DNA from: Flavobacterium sp. GSB-24
GTDB lineage: Bacteria; Bacteroidota; Bacteroidia; Flavobacteriales; Flavobacteriaceae
Direction: 5' to 3'
Assembly (NCBI RefSeq): GCF_027924665.1
Contig: NZ_AP027043.1
Coordinates: 2,480,001-2,544,000 of the forward strand
Length of the DNA stretch: 64,000 bases
Shown piece by piece: positions 1-7,974 of this stretch. The position numbers and the translations under genes were made by a program. How positions within the stretch are numbered: position 1 is the first letter of the stretch; each line of letters opens with the position of its first letter. The notes beneath the pieces were generated by a model. That model searched no databases, was not told where the DNA came from, and saw nothing but the letters and a program-made list of their open reading frames with translations.

Positions 1-1
1 T

Positions 2-2071
2 CAGGAATTAGCTCGTGCAAAACGATTTTTTGATAAAACATATTACAGCGAAGCAATTGTTTTATACCAAAAATTAGCTGACGAAAAACCTTCGCAAGAA
101 GTAATAAAAAATCTAGCCGATTCTTATTTCTATACCAACGACTTGGTAAAAGCACAACGCTATTATCGTCTACTAATTAATAATTATGGTAATAATTTAG
201 ATAGAGCTTATTATTTTAGATATGCACAAACTCTAAAAGCAACCAATAGTGCTGATGATGCCAATGCAGCCTTAAAAGAATATTATTCTAAATCTACTAA
301 TGCAGAAGACATTATTAATTTCGAAAAAGAGCTTAAAACATTAGAAAATGTTACCGCAATAGGAAAGCGTTTCGAGATTAAAAACTTGCCCATAAATACT
401 CCCAACTCTGAATTTGGAGCCGTAAAATATAAAGAGAATCTTGTTTTTGCAGGAGTCAAATTAAAGCCGGGCTGGTTTGATAAAAAATACAAATGGGACA
501 ATGAAACCTATTTGAATTTAGTTACCATTCCGTTAAAAAATATTAATGCGTCGGATTCTATTGTACACTATTTTGCTAAAGAATTAAAAACAGGAATGCA
601 CGAATCAAATGCTGTTTTTACCAAAGATGGTAAAACAATGTATTTTACCCGAAACAATTCTAAAAACGGAAAGAAAAAGAAAGACGACAAAAAAATCTCT
701 AATCTTCAGATTTTTAAAGCTGAATTAGTGAACGGGAAATGGACCAATATTACATCGCTTCCTTTCAATAGTCCGAACTATTCTGTTGAACATCCAGCTT
801 TAAGTGCCGACGAAAAAGTATTGTATTTTGCTTCTGATATGCCGGGTTCTCTTGGTTCGTTTGATATTTATGCTGTAAATGTAAATAAAGGGGCATTTGA
901 TACGCCAAAAAATTTAGGTCCATTAGTAAATACAGATAAAAGAGAACAATTTCCTTTTGCATCTGCAGATAATAAACTTTATTTTTCTTCGGATGGACAT
1001 TTAGGTTACGGATCTTTAGATGTTTTTGTATCTGAAATCAACGGAAATGAATATTCAAAACCAGTTAATATCGGTTTGCCATTAAATTCAAATCTAGATG
1101 ATTTTGCATTTAATATTGATTCCAATACCAAAGAAGGTTTTTTTGCATCGAATAGAGAAGGAGGAAAGGGCAGTGACGATATTTATCAATTCAAAGAAAT
1201 TAAAGATTTAATTGTAGAAGATTGTAAACAATTTATCACAGGAATAATTACAGATGTTGATACGAAATTGGCTTTAGAAAATGCAACGGTAATTTTACAA
1301 GATGCAGAGAATAAAACTTTAAATACAATAACAACTGCAGCCGACGGAAAATTCAGTTTTACAGTGGCCTGCGAAGCTTCTTATAAAGTTTCGGCTTTTA
1401 AGGAGAAGTATACTAATGAATCTAAATCGTTGACTTTAGGAAAAACTAGAGATGCTGTAAGCGATGCATCTTTAGCATTAAAATCTTTAGAAGCCATTAA
1501 GCAGGAAGAAAAACAAATTGCAGAAAACAAGAGAAAGCAGGAAATCATTATCGAAGAAGAAAACAAGAAAAAAGCTGAACTTGCTGCAATAGAATTAAAA
1601 CAAAAAGAGAAAAAAGCCAAAGAAGCTGCAATAGCTGCGGCAGAAGTTAAAAAACAGGAAAAAGTAAAAGAAATTTTAGCGACAGAAAAAGATGTTGTAC
1701 GCGATAAAGACAGATTAATCATCAAAACTGATCCAATTTATTTTGATTACAACATGTGGTACATTCGTAAAGAATCAAAAGTTGTTTTAGGGCGAGTTGT
1801 CGATTTAATGAAGAAATATCCAGGAATGGTAATCGAGATTGGATCACATACCGATTCTCGCGGAAATGCCAAATTCAATGAAGATCTATCTCAAAAAAGA
1901 GCCAATTCTACACGAGAATTTATAATTCAATCTGGAATTGATGCCAAGAGAGTTTCTGCAAAAGGTTACGGAGAATCTGTGCCAATTGTAAAATGTAAAA
2001 CAGACGAATCTTGTTCTGAGGAAGAACACGAATTAAACAGAAGGTCTGAATTTGTAATTAAGAATTTGTAA
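2..2071 (+). CDS. OmpA-family protein with TPR, beta-propeller and carboxypeptidase-regulatory domains (PorE-like), 5' partial
   Basis: The frame is open from base 2, so the start lies outside the window; about 689 residues are present. Order seen: TPR-like helices (about 1-90), PD40/WD40-like propeller repeats (about 110-400, with repeated LYFxSD-type strands), a carboxypeptidase-regulatory beta-sandwich (about 405-480), a Lys/Glu/Ala-rich coiled coil (about 495-570), and a C-terminal OmpA domain with the peptidoglycan-binding pattern IGSHTDSRG and an RAN..R helix. This order matches PorE-type proteins, which link the type IX secretion/gliding machinery to peptidoglycan and often follow PorP/SprF-like genes. 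Function is inferred from architecture; many Bacteroidota have several such paralogues, so a T9SS role here is not certain. A strong hairpin terminator follows the stop. Confidence 0.85.
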   Translation, partial: QELARAKRFFDKTYYSEAIVLYQKLADEKPSQEVIKNLADSYFYTNDLVKAQRYYRLLINNYGNNLDRAYYFRYAQTLKATNSADDANAALKEYYSKSTNAEDIINFEKELKTLENVTAIGKRFEIKNLPINTPNSEFGAVKYKENLVFAGVKLKPGWFDKKYKWDNETYLNLVTIPLKNINASDSIVHYFAKELKTGMHESNAVFTKDGKTMYFTRNNSKNGKKKKDDKKISNLQIFKAELVNGKWTNITSLPFNSPNYSVEHPALSADEKVLYFASDMPGSLGSFDIYAVNVNKGAFDTPKNLGPLVNTDKREQFPFASADNKLYFSSDGHLGYGSLDVFVSEINGNEYSKPVNIGLPLNSNLDDFAFNIDSNTKEGFFASNREGGKGSDDIYQFKEIKDLIVEDCKQFITGIITDVDTKLALENATVILQDAENKTLNTITTAADGKFSFTVACEASYKVSAFKEKYTNESKSLTLGKTRDAVSDASLALKSLEAIKQEEKQIAENKRKQEIIIEEENKKKAELAAIELKQKEKKAKEAAIAAAEVKKQEKVKEILATEKDVVRDKDRLIIKTDPIYFDYNMWYIRKESKVVLGRVVDLMKKYPGMVIEIGSHTDSRGNAKFNEDLSQKRANSTREFIIQSGIDAKRVSAKGYGESVPIVKCKTDESCSEEEHELNRRSEFVIKNL

Positions 2072-2095
2072 GCATTTTATAAAGAAATCATACAG

Positions 2096-2131
2096 CCCGA
2101 CAGGTTTTTTTAAATCTGTCGGGTTTTGTTT
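2096..2131 (+). terminator. Rho-independent terminator after the OmpA-family gene
   Basis: Inverted arms CCCGACAG (2096-2103) and CTGTCGGG (2116-2123) enclose a T/A-rich loop and are followed by a T-rich run. Related CCCGACAG hairpins occur after valS and after purU. Confidence 0.85.
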
Positions 2132-2218
2132 TTTTACTGAAATTTTTGCAAAATACTTTCTGTTGATTTCTTTTTTATTTAATTTTATGGAATAACCTCG
2201 AAACAAAATATTTAAAAT

Positions 2219-2704
2219 ATGAAAAACCTAATTTTGCCTTGTATGCTTGTAATCTGTATTGGATTACAAAGTTGTAAAAATGAAGAAAAACAAAAAGAAG
2301 CCGAAGCAGCAAAAGCTGATGGAGAAAAGATTGTAAGTACTGAATGTTATAGAGCGATATACGAAAAGGATACAGTCGATTTAAAATTAAATAATTTAAA
2401 AAACGGAAAAGTATCGGGTAACATGATAATGAAAGTTGCGCCTGTAACAGTAAGAACTGGTGAGGTTGCAGGAGAATTTCACGGAGATACTTTGTTTATA
2501 GATTATACTTTTAAAGAAGCAGCCACTAAGGACAAAATTTTCAAAAATCCAATGGCACTTTTAAAACGTGACAAACAACTTATTTTAGGAAACGGAACAA
2601 TGCAGACTACGATGGGTGTTACCTATTTAGTAAAAGACAAACCAATCGATTTTGAACGCGTAAAATATAAATTTGATAGTGCAGAATGTGCTGAGAAAAA
2701 ATAA
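2219..2704 (+). CDS. Hypothetical lipoprotein, 161 aa
   Basis: The N-terminus MKNLILPCMLVICIGLQSC is a lipoprotein signal peptide with a lipobox cysteine at residue 19, followed by a charged Lys/Glu/Ala spacer, so the mature protein is probably membrane-anchored and faces the periplasm. The remainder (about 45-155) looks beta-rich and resembles small uncharacterised Flavobacteriia lipoproteins; I do not recognise a named family. It starts about 150 bp after the OmpA-family stop and beyond that gene's terminator, so it is probably its own unit. It shares the hairpin at 2767-2805 with the convergent DUF1573 gene. Confidence 0.75.
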   Translation: MKNLILPCMLVICIGLQSCKNEEKQKEAEAAKADGEKIVSTECYRAIYEKDTVDLKLNNLKNGKVSGNMIMKVAPVTVRTGEVAGEFHGDTLFIDYTFKEAATKDKIFKNPMALLKRDKQLILGNGTMQTTMGVTYLVKDKPIDFERVKYKFDSAECAEKK

Positions 2705-2766
2705 TATCAAAGTAATTACACAATTTTGTCATTTCTCCTTCTTCGAAATGACAAGATTTATAATAA

Positions 2767-2805
2767 AAAAAAGCCGTTTCTTTAAATAGAAACGGCTTTT
2801 GTTAT
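2767..2805. terminator. Bidirectional terminator between convergent genes
   Basis: AAGCCGTTTCT (2771-2781) pairs with AGAAACGGCTT (2788-2798), with A-run before and T-run after, so it can end both the lipoprotein gene (+) and the DUF1573 gene (-). Confidence 0.85.
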
Positions 2806-2820
2806 TTATAAGATTAAATT

Positions 2821-3201
2821 TTATAAAACTTCACCTTTAATTTTAAGGGCGACTCTTCCGTCAGGATAATTTACTGCATTTGTTTCAACAGTAATTGTTT
2901 TACGAATTGGTCCAGAAGCCATGTTGTATTTTACATCGATTTTTCCTTTTTTACCCGGCATAATTGCTGCCGAAGGTTTTGTTACTATAATTGAACTTAC
3001 TGTTGATTCTGCACCAGTAATTAATAAAGGAGCATCTCCTGTATTTGTAAATTCAAAAGAGCGAAGCCCATTATCACCTTTAGAAATTTTTCCATAATCA
3101 ATTGTATTGTCAGGGGCTGCAAATTCAATTTTTGGGCCGTTTTGTGCATAACTTATTGCACTAAACAATAAAACTGCAATAAAAGTGGCTGCATTTTTCA
3201 T
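2821..3201 (-). CDS. DUF1573 domain-containing secreted protein, 126 aa
   Basis: A signal peptide (MKNAATFIAVLLFSAISYAQ) is followed by one DUF1573 immunoglobulin-like domain: the 'KGDNGLRSFEFTNTGDAPLLIT' region, then a strand pair ending in 'KIKGEVL'. Such single-domain proteins are common in Bacteroidota and are exported; some are annotated as Por secretion-linked, but their role is unknown. It is a single gene, divergent from valS and convergent with the lipoprotein gene, with which it shares a bidirectional terminator. Confidence 0.85.
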   Translation of the reverse strand: MKNAATFIAVLLFSAISYAQNGPKIEFAAPDNTIDYGKISKGDNGLRSFEFTNTGDAPLLITGAESTVSSIIVTKPSAAIMPGKKGKIDVKYNMASGPIRKTITVETNAVNYPDGRVALKIKGEVL

Positions 3202-3291
3202 ATGAAATTAGTTTTTAATTGTAAGTAAATATACATTCTTTTAATTAACACACAAATTATTATTTCTCTTTTTATAGTGTACTTAATTATT

Positions 3292-3299
3292 TACTTTTG
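3292..3299 (+). promoter_or_regulatory. Bacteroidota -7 box TACTTTTG upstream of valS
   Basis: This is a perfect TAnnTTTG match 166 bp before the valS start, implying a leader of about 160 nt. No clear -33 TTG lies at 17-23 bp, so this is the best box seen rather than a proven promoter. The leader also holds an AT-rich run of AATTAAACAGTTA/ACGATTAAACAG-type near-repeats (about 3330-3455). Confidence 0.4.
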
Positions 3300-3465
3300 C
3301 TCTCAGTTATAATTACAAAAATTGAACCAATTTTGGTGTTTAATTGTTTAATCGTTAATTCGTTTAATCGAATGAGGATTAATAATTGATCCGAAGACCA
3401 ATTAACAATTAAACAGTTAGCCAAATAAACGATTAAACAGTTAAACGAATAAACAACCTATATAA

Positions 3466-6099
3466 ATGACAATTCCAGCACAATTTGACGCTAAGACGAT
3501 CGAGAACAAATGGTATGATTACTGGATGAAAAATAACTATTTTCATTCTGAGCCAGATCATAGAACACCTTATACAATTGTAATTCCGCCGCCAAACGTC
3601 ACTGGAGTCCTTCATATGGGACATATGCTGAACAATACAATTCAGGATGTTTTAATTCGCCGTGCAAGACTTAAAGGTTTCAATGCCTGCTGGGTTCCAG
3701 GAACGGATCACGCATCTATTGCAACTGAAGCAAAAGTTGTGGCTAAATTGAAAGCAGAAGGAATCAATAAAAATGATTTAACGCGTGAAGAATTCCTAAA
3801 ACATGCTTGGGAATGGACAGATAAATACGGCGGAACAATCCTTGAGCAGCTTAAAAAATTAGGTGCCTCATGCGATTGGGAACGTACTAAATTTACGATG
3901 GATCCAGATATGTCTGCATCTGTAATTAAATCCTTTGTTGATTTATACAACAAAGGATTAATTTATAGAGGTTATCGAATGGTTAACTGGGATCCAGAAG
4001 CTAAAACAACTTTGTCAGACGAAGAAGTTATTTACGAAGAACAACAAGGAAAATTATTTTTCTTAAAATATAAAATTGAAGGTTCAGAAGATTTCTTGAC
4101 GATTGCAACAACACGTCCAGAGACTATCTTCGGAGATACTGCAATTTGCATCAACCCGAACGATGAGCGTTTTACACATTTAAAAGGTAAAAAAGCAATC
4201 GTTCCAATTTGTGGCAGAGTAATTCCAATTATTGAAGACGAATATGTAGATGTAGAATTCGGAACAGGATGTTTAAAAGTAACGCCTGCTCATGATATGA
4301 ACGATAAAACGCTGGGTGAAAAACACAATCTAGAAATCGTTGATATTTTTAATGAAGATGCGACATTAAATAGTTTCGGATTGCATTATCAAGGAAAAGA
4401 TCGTTTCGTAGTTCGTACTGAAATTGCAAAAGAATTAGAAGAAATTGGAGCTTTAGCGAAGACCGAAATCCATTTAAATAAACTAGGAACTTCTGAAAGA
4501 ACAAAAGCCGTAATCGAACCAAGATTATCGGATCAATGGTTCTTGAAAATGGAAGAATTGGTAAAACCGGCAATTAAGTCAGTTTTAGAAACAGGAGATA
4601 TTAAATTACATCCAAAACGTTTTGAAAACACTTATGCGCACTGGTTAAATAATATTCGTGATTGGAACATTTCTCGTCAATTATGGTGGGGACAACAAAT
4701 CCCAGCTTATTATTACGGAGACGGAAAAGAAGATTTTGTAGTGGCTGAAAATATCGAAGATGCTTTAGCTTTAGCAAAAGAAAAAACATCTAACAACTCA
4801 CTTACAACAGCTGACTTAAAACAAGATGTTGATGCTCTAGATACTTGGTTTTCATCTTGGTTGTGGCCAATGTCAGTTTTTGGTGGAATAATGGATCCGG
4901 AAAGTGAAGACTTTAAATATTATTATCCAACAAATGACTTGGTTACAGGTCCGGACATTTTATTTTTCTGGGTTGCGAGAATGATCATTGCAGGTTATGA
5001 ATATGCAGGTGAAAAACCATTTACAAATGTATATTTGACTGGTTTAGTTCGTGACAAACAACGTCGTAAAATGTCTAAATCATTAGGAAATTCTCCTGAT
5101 CCTTTAGACTTGATCGATAAATTCGGAGCCGACGGTGTTCGTGTAGGGTTGCTTTTAAGCGCTTCTGCAGGAAACGATATTATGTTTGATGAAGAATTAT
5201 GTAATCAAGGAAAAGCGTTCTCTAATAAAATATGGAATGCCTTCAAATTGATTAAAGGATGGGAAGTTTCAGAAACTATCGCTCAGCCTGAATCATCAAA
5301 AGTAGCAATCGAATGGTATGAAGCGAAATTACAACAGACTTTAGTTGAAATTGAAGATAATTTTGAGAAATACAGAATTTCAGATTCTCTTATGGCAATT
5401 TATAAATTGGTTTGGGATGATTTCTGTTCTTGGTTTTTAGAGATGATCAAACCGGCGTATCAACAGCCAATTGATAAAGCAACGTTTGACAAAGCAATTG
5501 AAATGTTAGAAAGCAACTTGAAGTTGTTACATCCTTTCATGCCTTTCTTAACAGAGGAAATTTGGCAGTTTATTGCAGAGAGAACTCCAGAAGAAGCTTT
5601 AATTGTTTCGACTTGGCCAGAATTAAAACCATTCAATGCAGATTTAATTACTGATTTTGATAATATTACAGAAGTAATTTCTGGAATTAGAACGATCAGA
5701 AAAGATAAAAATATTCCGTTTAAAGATGCAATCGAATTAAAAGCAATCAACAGCGAGAACCTGACAACGCATTTTGATTCAATTGTGACGAAATTAGGAA
5801 ACGTTTCTGCTTTCGAATATGTTACTGCAAAAGTTGACGGGGCATTATCTTTCCGTGTAAAATCAAACGAATATTTCATCCCGATTACAGGAAACATTGA
5901 CGTTGAAGCAGAAATTAAAAAGCTGACAGAAGAATTAAACTATACCAAAGGATTCTTGAAATCTGTTGAGGCAAAACTTTCAAACGAGAAATTCGTAAAC
6001 GGAGCTCCAGAAAAAGTTTTAAATATAGAAAAACAAAAACAAGCAGATGCTTTAGCAAAAATTGCTACAATTGAGCAGAGTTTAGCTGGTTTGAAGTAA
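3466..6099 (+). CDS. valS: Valyl-tRNA synthetase
   Basis: This class I aminoacyl-tRNA synthetase charges tRNA-Val in the cytoplasm. The 877-residue length is usual for the bacterial enzyme. The HIGH signature appears as H50-M-G-H53 after PPPNVTGVL, and the KMSKS loop is at 535-539. The CP1 editing domain lies between (about 200-400, including 'TTRPETIFGDTAICINP'). The anticodon-binding helical domain follows, and the last 65 residues form the Val-specific coiled-coil arm. The start MTIPAQFDAK is at the normal ValRS N-terminus. It is monocistronic, with a hairpin terminator 33 bp after the stop. Confidence 0.98.
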   Translation: MTIPAQFDAKTIENKWYDYWMKNNYFHSEPDHRTPYTIVIPPPNVTGVLHMGHMLNNTIQDVLIRRARLKGFNACWVPGTDHASIATEAKVVAKLKAEGINKNDLTREEFLKHAWEWTDKYGGTILEQLKKLGASCDWERTKFTMDPDMSASVIKSFVDLYNKGLIYRGYRMVNWDPEAKTTLSDEEVIYEEQQGKLFFLKYKIEGSEDFLTIATTRPETIFGDTAICINPNDERFTHLKGKKAIVPICGRVIPIIEDEYVDVEFGTGCLKVTPAHDMNDKTLGEKHNLEIVDIFNEDATLNSFGLHYQGKDRFVVRTEIAKELEEIGALAKTEIHLNKLGTSERTKAVIEPRLSDQWFLKMEELVKPAIKSVLETGDIKLHPKRFENTYAHWLNNIRDWNISRQLWWGQQIPAYYYGDGKEDFVVAENIEDALALAKEKTSNNSLTTADLKQDVDALDTWFSSWLWPMSVFGGIMDPESEDFKYYYPTNDLVTGPDILFFWVARMIIAGYEYAGEKPFTNVYLTGLVRDKQRRKMSKSLGNSPDPLDLIDKFGADGVRVGLLLSASAGNDIMFDEELCNQGKAFSNKIWNAFKLIKGWEVSETIAQPESSKVAIEWYEAKLQQTLVEIEDNFEKYRISDSLMAIYKLVWDDFCSWFLEMIKPAYQQPIDKATFDKAIEMLESNLKLLHPFMPFLTEEIWQFIAERTPEEALIVSTWPELKPFNADLITDFDNITEVISGIRTIRKDKNIPFKDAIELKAINSENLTTHFDSIVTKLGNVSAFEYVTAKVDGALSFRVKSNEYFIPITGNIDVEAEIKKLTEELNYTKGFLKSVEAKLSNEKFVNGAPEKVLNIEKQKQADALAKIATIEQSLAGLK

Positions 6100-6131
6100 G
6101 ATTTAAATTTTTCTTAATCTAGAAGATAAAT

Positions 6132-6166
6132 CCGACAGTTTTCAAAAACCTGTCGGGTTTTGTTTT
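6132..6166 (+). terminator. Terminator after valS
   Basis: CCGACAG (6132-6138) pairs with CTGTCGG (6150-6156), extended by TTTT/AAAA pairs, followed by a T-rich run. Confidence 0.8.
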
Positions 6167-6292
6167 AAAGTATTTTCTACCCACTTTTCTATACTTCTAT
6201 TATTATGAAAACCTAATGTTTGGAATTCATCTATTCCTTCATCGGCTAACTTCGTAAAGGTCTAAAAAAATATAAATAATTAAAATAATCAG

Positions 6293-6494
6293 ACGTTCCT
6301 ACGGAACGTAAATACGTTTTGTTTAACCTTTTTCTACCGACGAAATGTTCCGATAGAACAGAGTAATAATTGGCAGAAAAAAGACTAAAGTACTACTGTT
6401 TCATCGGAATATCTAAGGATTCAATATATGTTCCGTGGGAACATTTCATCGGTAAAAAAAAATAAATTCATAATCGTATCGTCCCTTCGGGACG
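6293..6494. repeat. Cluster of short GTTCC/GGAAC palindromes in the valS-permease gap
   Basis: Four small palindromes lie in 200 bp: ACGTTCC-tac-GGAACGT (6293-6309), TGTTC-cgata-GAACA (6346-6360), ATGTTCC-gtg-GGAACAT (6428-6444) and CGTCCC-ttc-GGGACG (6480-6494). The stretch 6328-6350 is also an imperfect inverted copy of 6438-6460 (ACCGAyGAAATGTTCC core), so the block can fold as a larger hairpin. No ORF is seen in 6100-6509. It resembles intergenic hairpin repeats common in Flavobacterium genomes. Confidence 0.6.
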
Positions 6495-6509
6495 TTTGAA
6501 AATTTCAAA

Positions 6510-7829
6510 TTAACCCTTTTTAGTTTTCCTCAAAGCCAAAAACAAAGGATAAGATACAATGGTAATTCCAACAATGATTATAAAACTCTTAGGATCGCTG
6601 TAAATAAAACCTGCCAATAAAGCGATAGAAGCAATAATGGCTATTATCGTTGTCCATGGATACCAAAATGAACGGTAAGGTCTTGGCAAATTGGGCTCTG
6701 ATGTTCTTAGTTTTAAAAGAGAAAAGTAGGCAAGTCCCCAAACGATAATCGAGATAAAAGCAGCAAATGAAAACAGCACTTCAAAAGAACCGATGCAGAT
6801 CAAAAATAAACTTACGAAAGATGAAACTAACAATGCAACAATTGGCGTTCCTCCTTTATTGATTTGTGTTCCTTTTTCGATAAAAAATCCGTCACGGCTT
6901 AATCCGTAAAGAATTCGGGGCGGAATCATCATAAAAGCATTCAAAATACTAATTAGTGAAAAGATAGAAATTACAGTAACGATTACAGCGCCATTTTCTC
7001 CAAAAAGAATTTTCGCCACATCGGCCGCTGCGAGATTTGATTGAGCTAAAGTTTCGATTGGCAGTACGTGGAAAAATGCAGCATTTACCAAAACATAAAT
7101 TGCCATAACGAGTAAAACTCCACTATATAGTGACTTCGGAATATTTTTACTTGGATCATCATTTTCTTCGGCAAAAAAACAAGCGCTGTTCCAGCCATTA
7201 TAAGTTCCGATAATAAGTTGTAATGATTTAAAAAATCCAAAGATTAATCCGATTTGAAAGAAGCTGCTGTCTGTTTGAATCGCTGGCACTTCAACACCAG
7301 AATACATGAAACAAGCTACGACTAAAGCCACAAAACAAATCACTTTTAAAAAACTGGTAATCTGTTGGATAACACTTCCGTTTTTGACGCCACTTAAATG
7401 AATTAATACAAAAGCAGTCAAAAGTGAAATCGCTATTACTGTTGAATAACTAGCCAATGCTGGAAATAAAATGATAAGATATTCACTGATTACGATGCAA
7501 TAAAATGCAGGCGGAATAACATTTGTTATATAATCAAACCAGCCGGATAGAAAACCTGCATATTCGCCAAAAGCTCTTTTAATATAATTATAAGATCCTC
7601 CGGCTTTTGGTAACATTGTAGCCAGTTCTGCATAAGAATTAGCACCAAGCAAAACATAAAAACCGCCAAAAAGCCATGAAGCGATTATGAGCCAGTAATT
7701 ATTAAGCATTTCTGCGATTGTTCCTGGAGTTCGTAAAATTCCAACGCCGATTGTTCCTCCAATTAATACGGCAATGTTAAAACTAAGGCCTAAACTTTTC
7801 TTTAATTGGTTTTTGGTGGAATCTGACAT
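6510..7829 (-). CDS. APC-family amino acid permease
   Basis: The 439-residue polytopic membrane protein has about 12 hydrophobic segments. The first helix carries GGTIGVGILRTPG, the glycine-rich unwound TM1 signature of the APC superfamily, followed by the TM2-3 pattern 'GANSYAELATMLPKAGGSYNYI' that contacts the amino acid substrate. It is closest in feel to LAT/SteT-type exchangers; the substrate cannot be read from sequence. Single gene, with a perfect -7 box (TACTTTTG on the minus strand, 7863-7870) 34 bp upstream of the start. Confidence 0.9.
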   Translation of the reverse strand: MSDSTKNQLKKSLGLSFNIAVLIGGTIGVGILRTPGTIAEMLNNYWLIIASWLFGGFYVLLGANSYAELATMLPKAGGSYNYIKRAFGEYAGFLSGWFDYITNVIPPAFYCIVISEYLIILFPALASYSTVIAISLLTAFVLIHLSGVKNGSVIQQITSFLKVICFVALVVACFMYSGVEVPAIQTDSSFFQIGLIFGFFKSLQLIIGTYNGWNSACFFAEENDDPSKNIPKSLYSGVLLVMAIYVLVNAAFFHVLPIETLAQSNLAAADVAKILFGENGAVIVTVISIFSLISILNAFMMIPPRILYGLSRDGFFIEKGTQINKGGTPIVALLVSSFVSLFLICIGSFEVLFSFAAFISIIVWGLAYFSLLKLRTSEPNLPRPYRSFWYPWTTIIAIIASIALLAGFIYSDPKSFIIIVGITIVSYPLFLALRKTKKG

Positions 7830-7862
7830 ATATGAATTTTAAATTTAAATGGTATTTGATGA

Positions 7863-7870
7863 CAAAAGTA
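7863..7870 (-). promoter_or_regulatory. -7 box TACTTTTG for the permease gene
   Basis: CAAAAGTA on the plus strand reads TACTTTTG on the minus strand, a full TAnnTTTG match 34 bp before the permease start. Confidence 0.55.
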
Positions 7871-7901
7871 CTTATAAATAAAGACACATTTTTAACAAAA
7901 T

Positions 7902-7935
7902 AAAAAACCTCACCTTTTGTAAGATGAGGTTTAAA
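7902..7935. terminator. Terminator of the TonB-dependent siderophore receptor gene
   Basis: AAACCTCA (7905-7912) pairs with TGAGGTTT (7925-7932). The minus-strand transcript ends in a U-run, so it serves the receptor gene ending at 7975. Confidence 0.75.
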
Positions 7936-7974
7936 TTCTCGAAAACTCAAAAAGAGAAATCTAATTCAAAAATT

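Noticed and set aside
3433..3624. Assorted opposite-strand ORFs inside valS, prfA, icmF, topB and the receptors
   Set aside because: They lie fully within strongly conserved genes, lack recognisable features and have no promoters; they are shadows.
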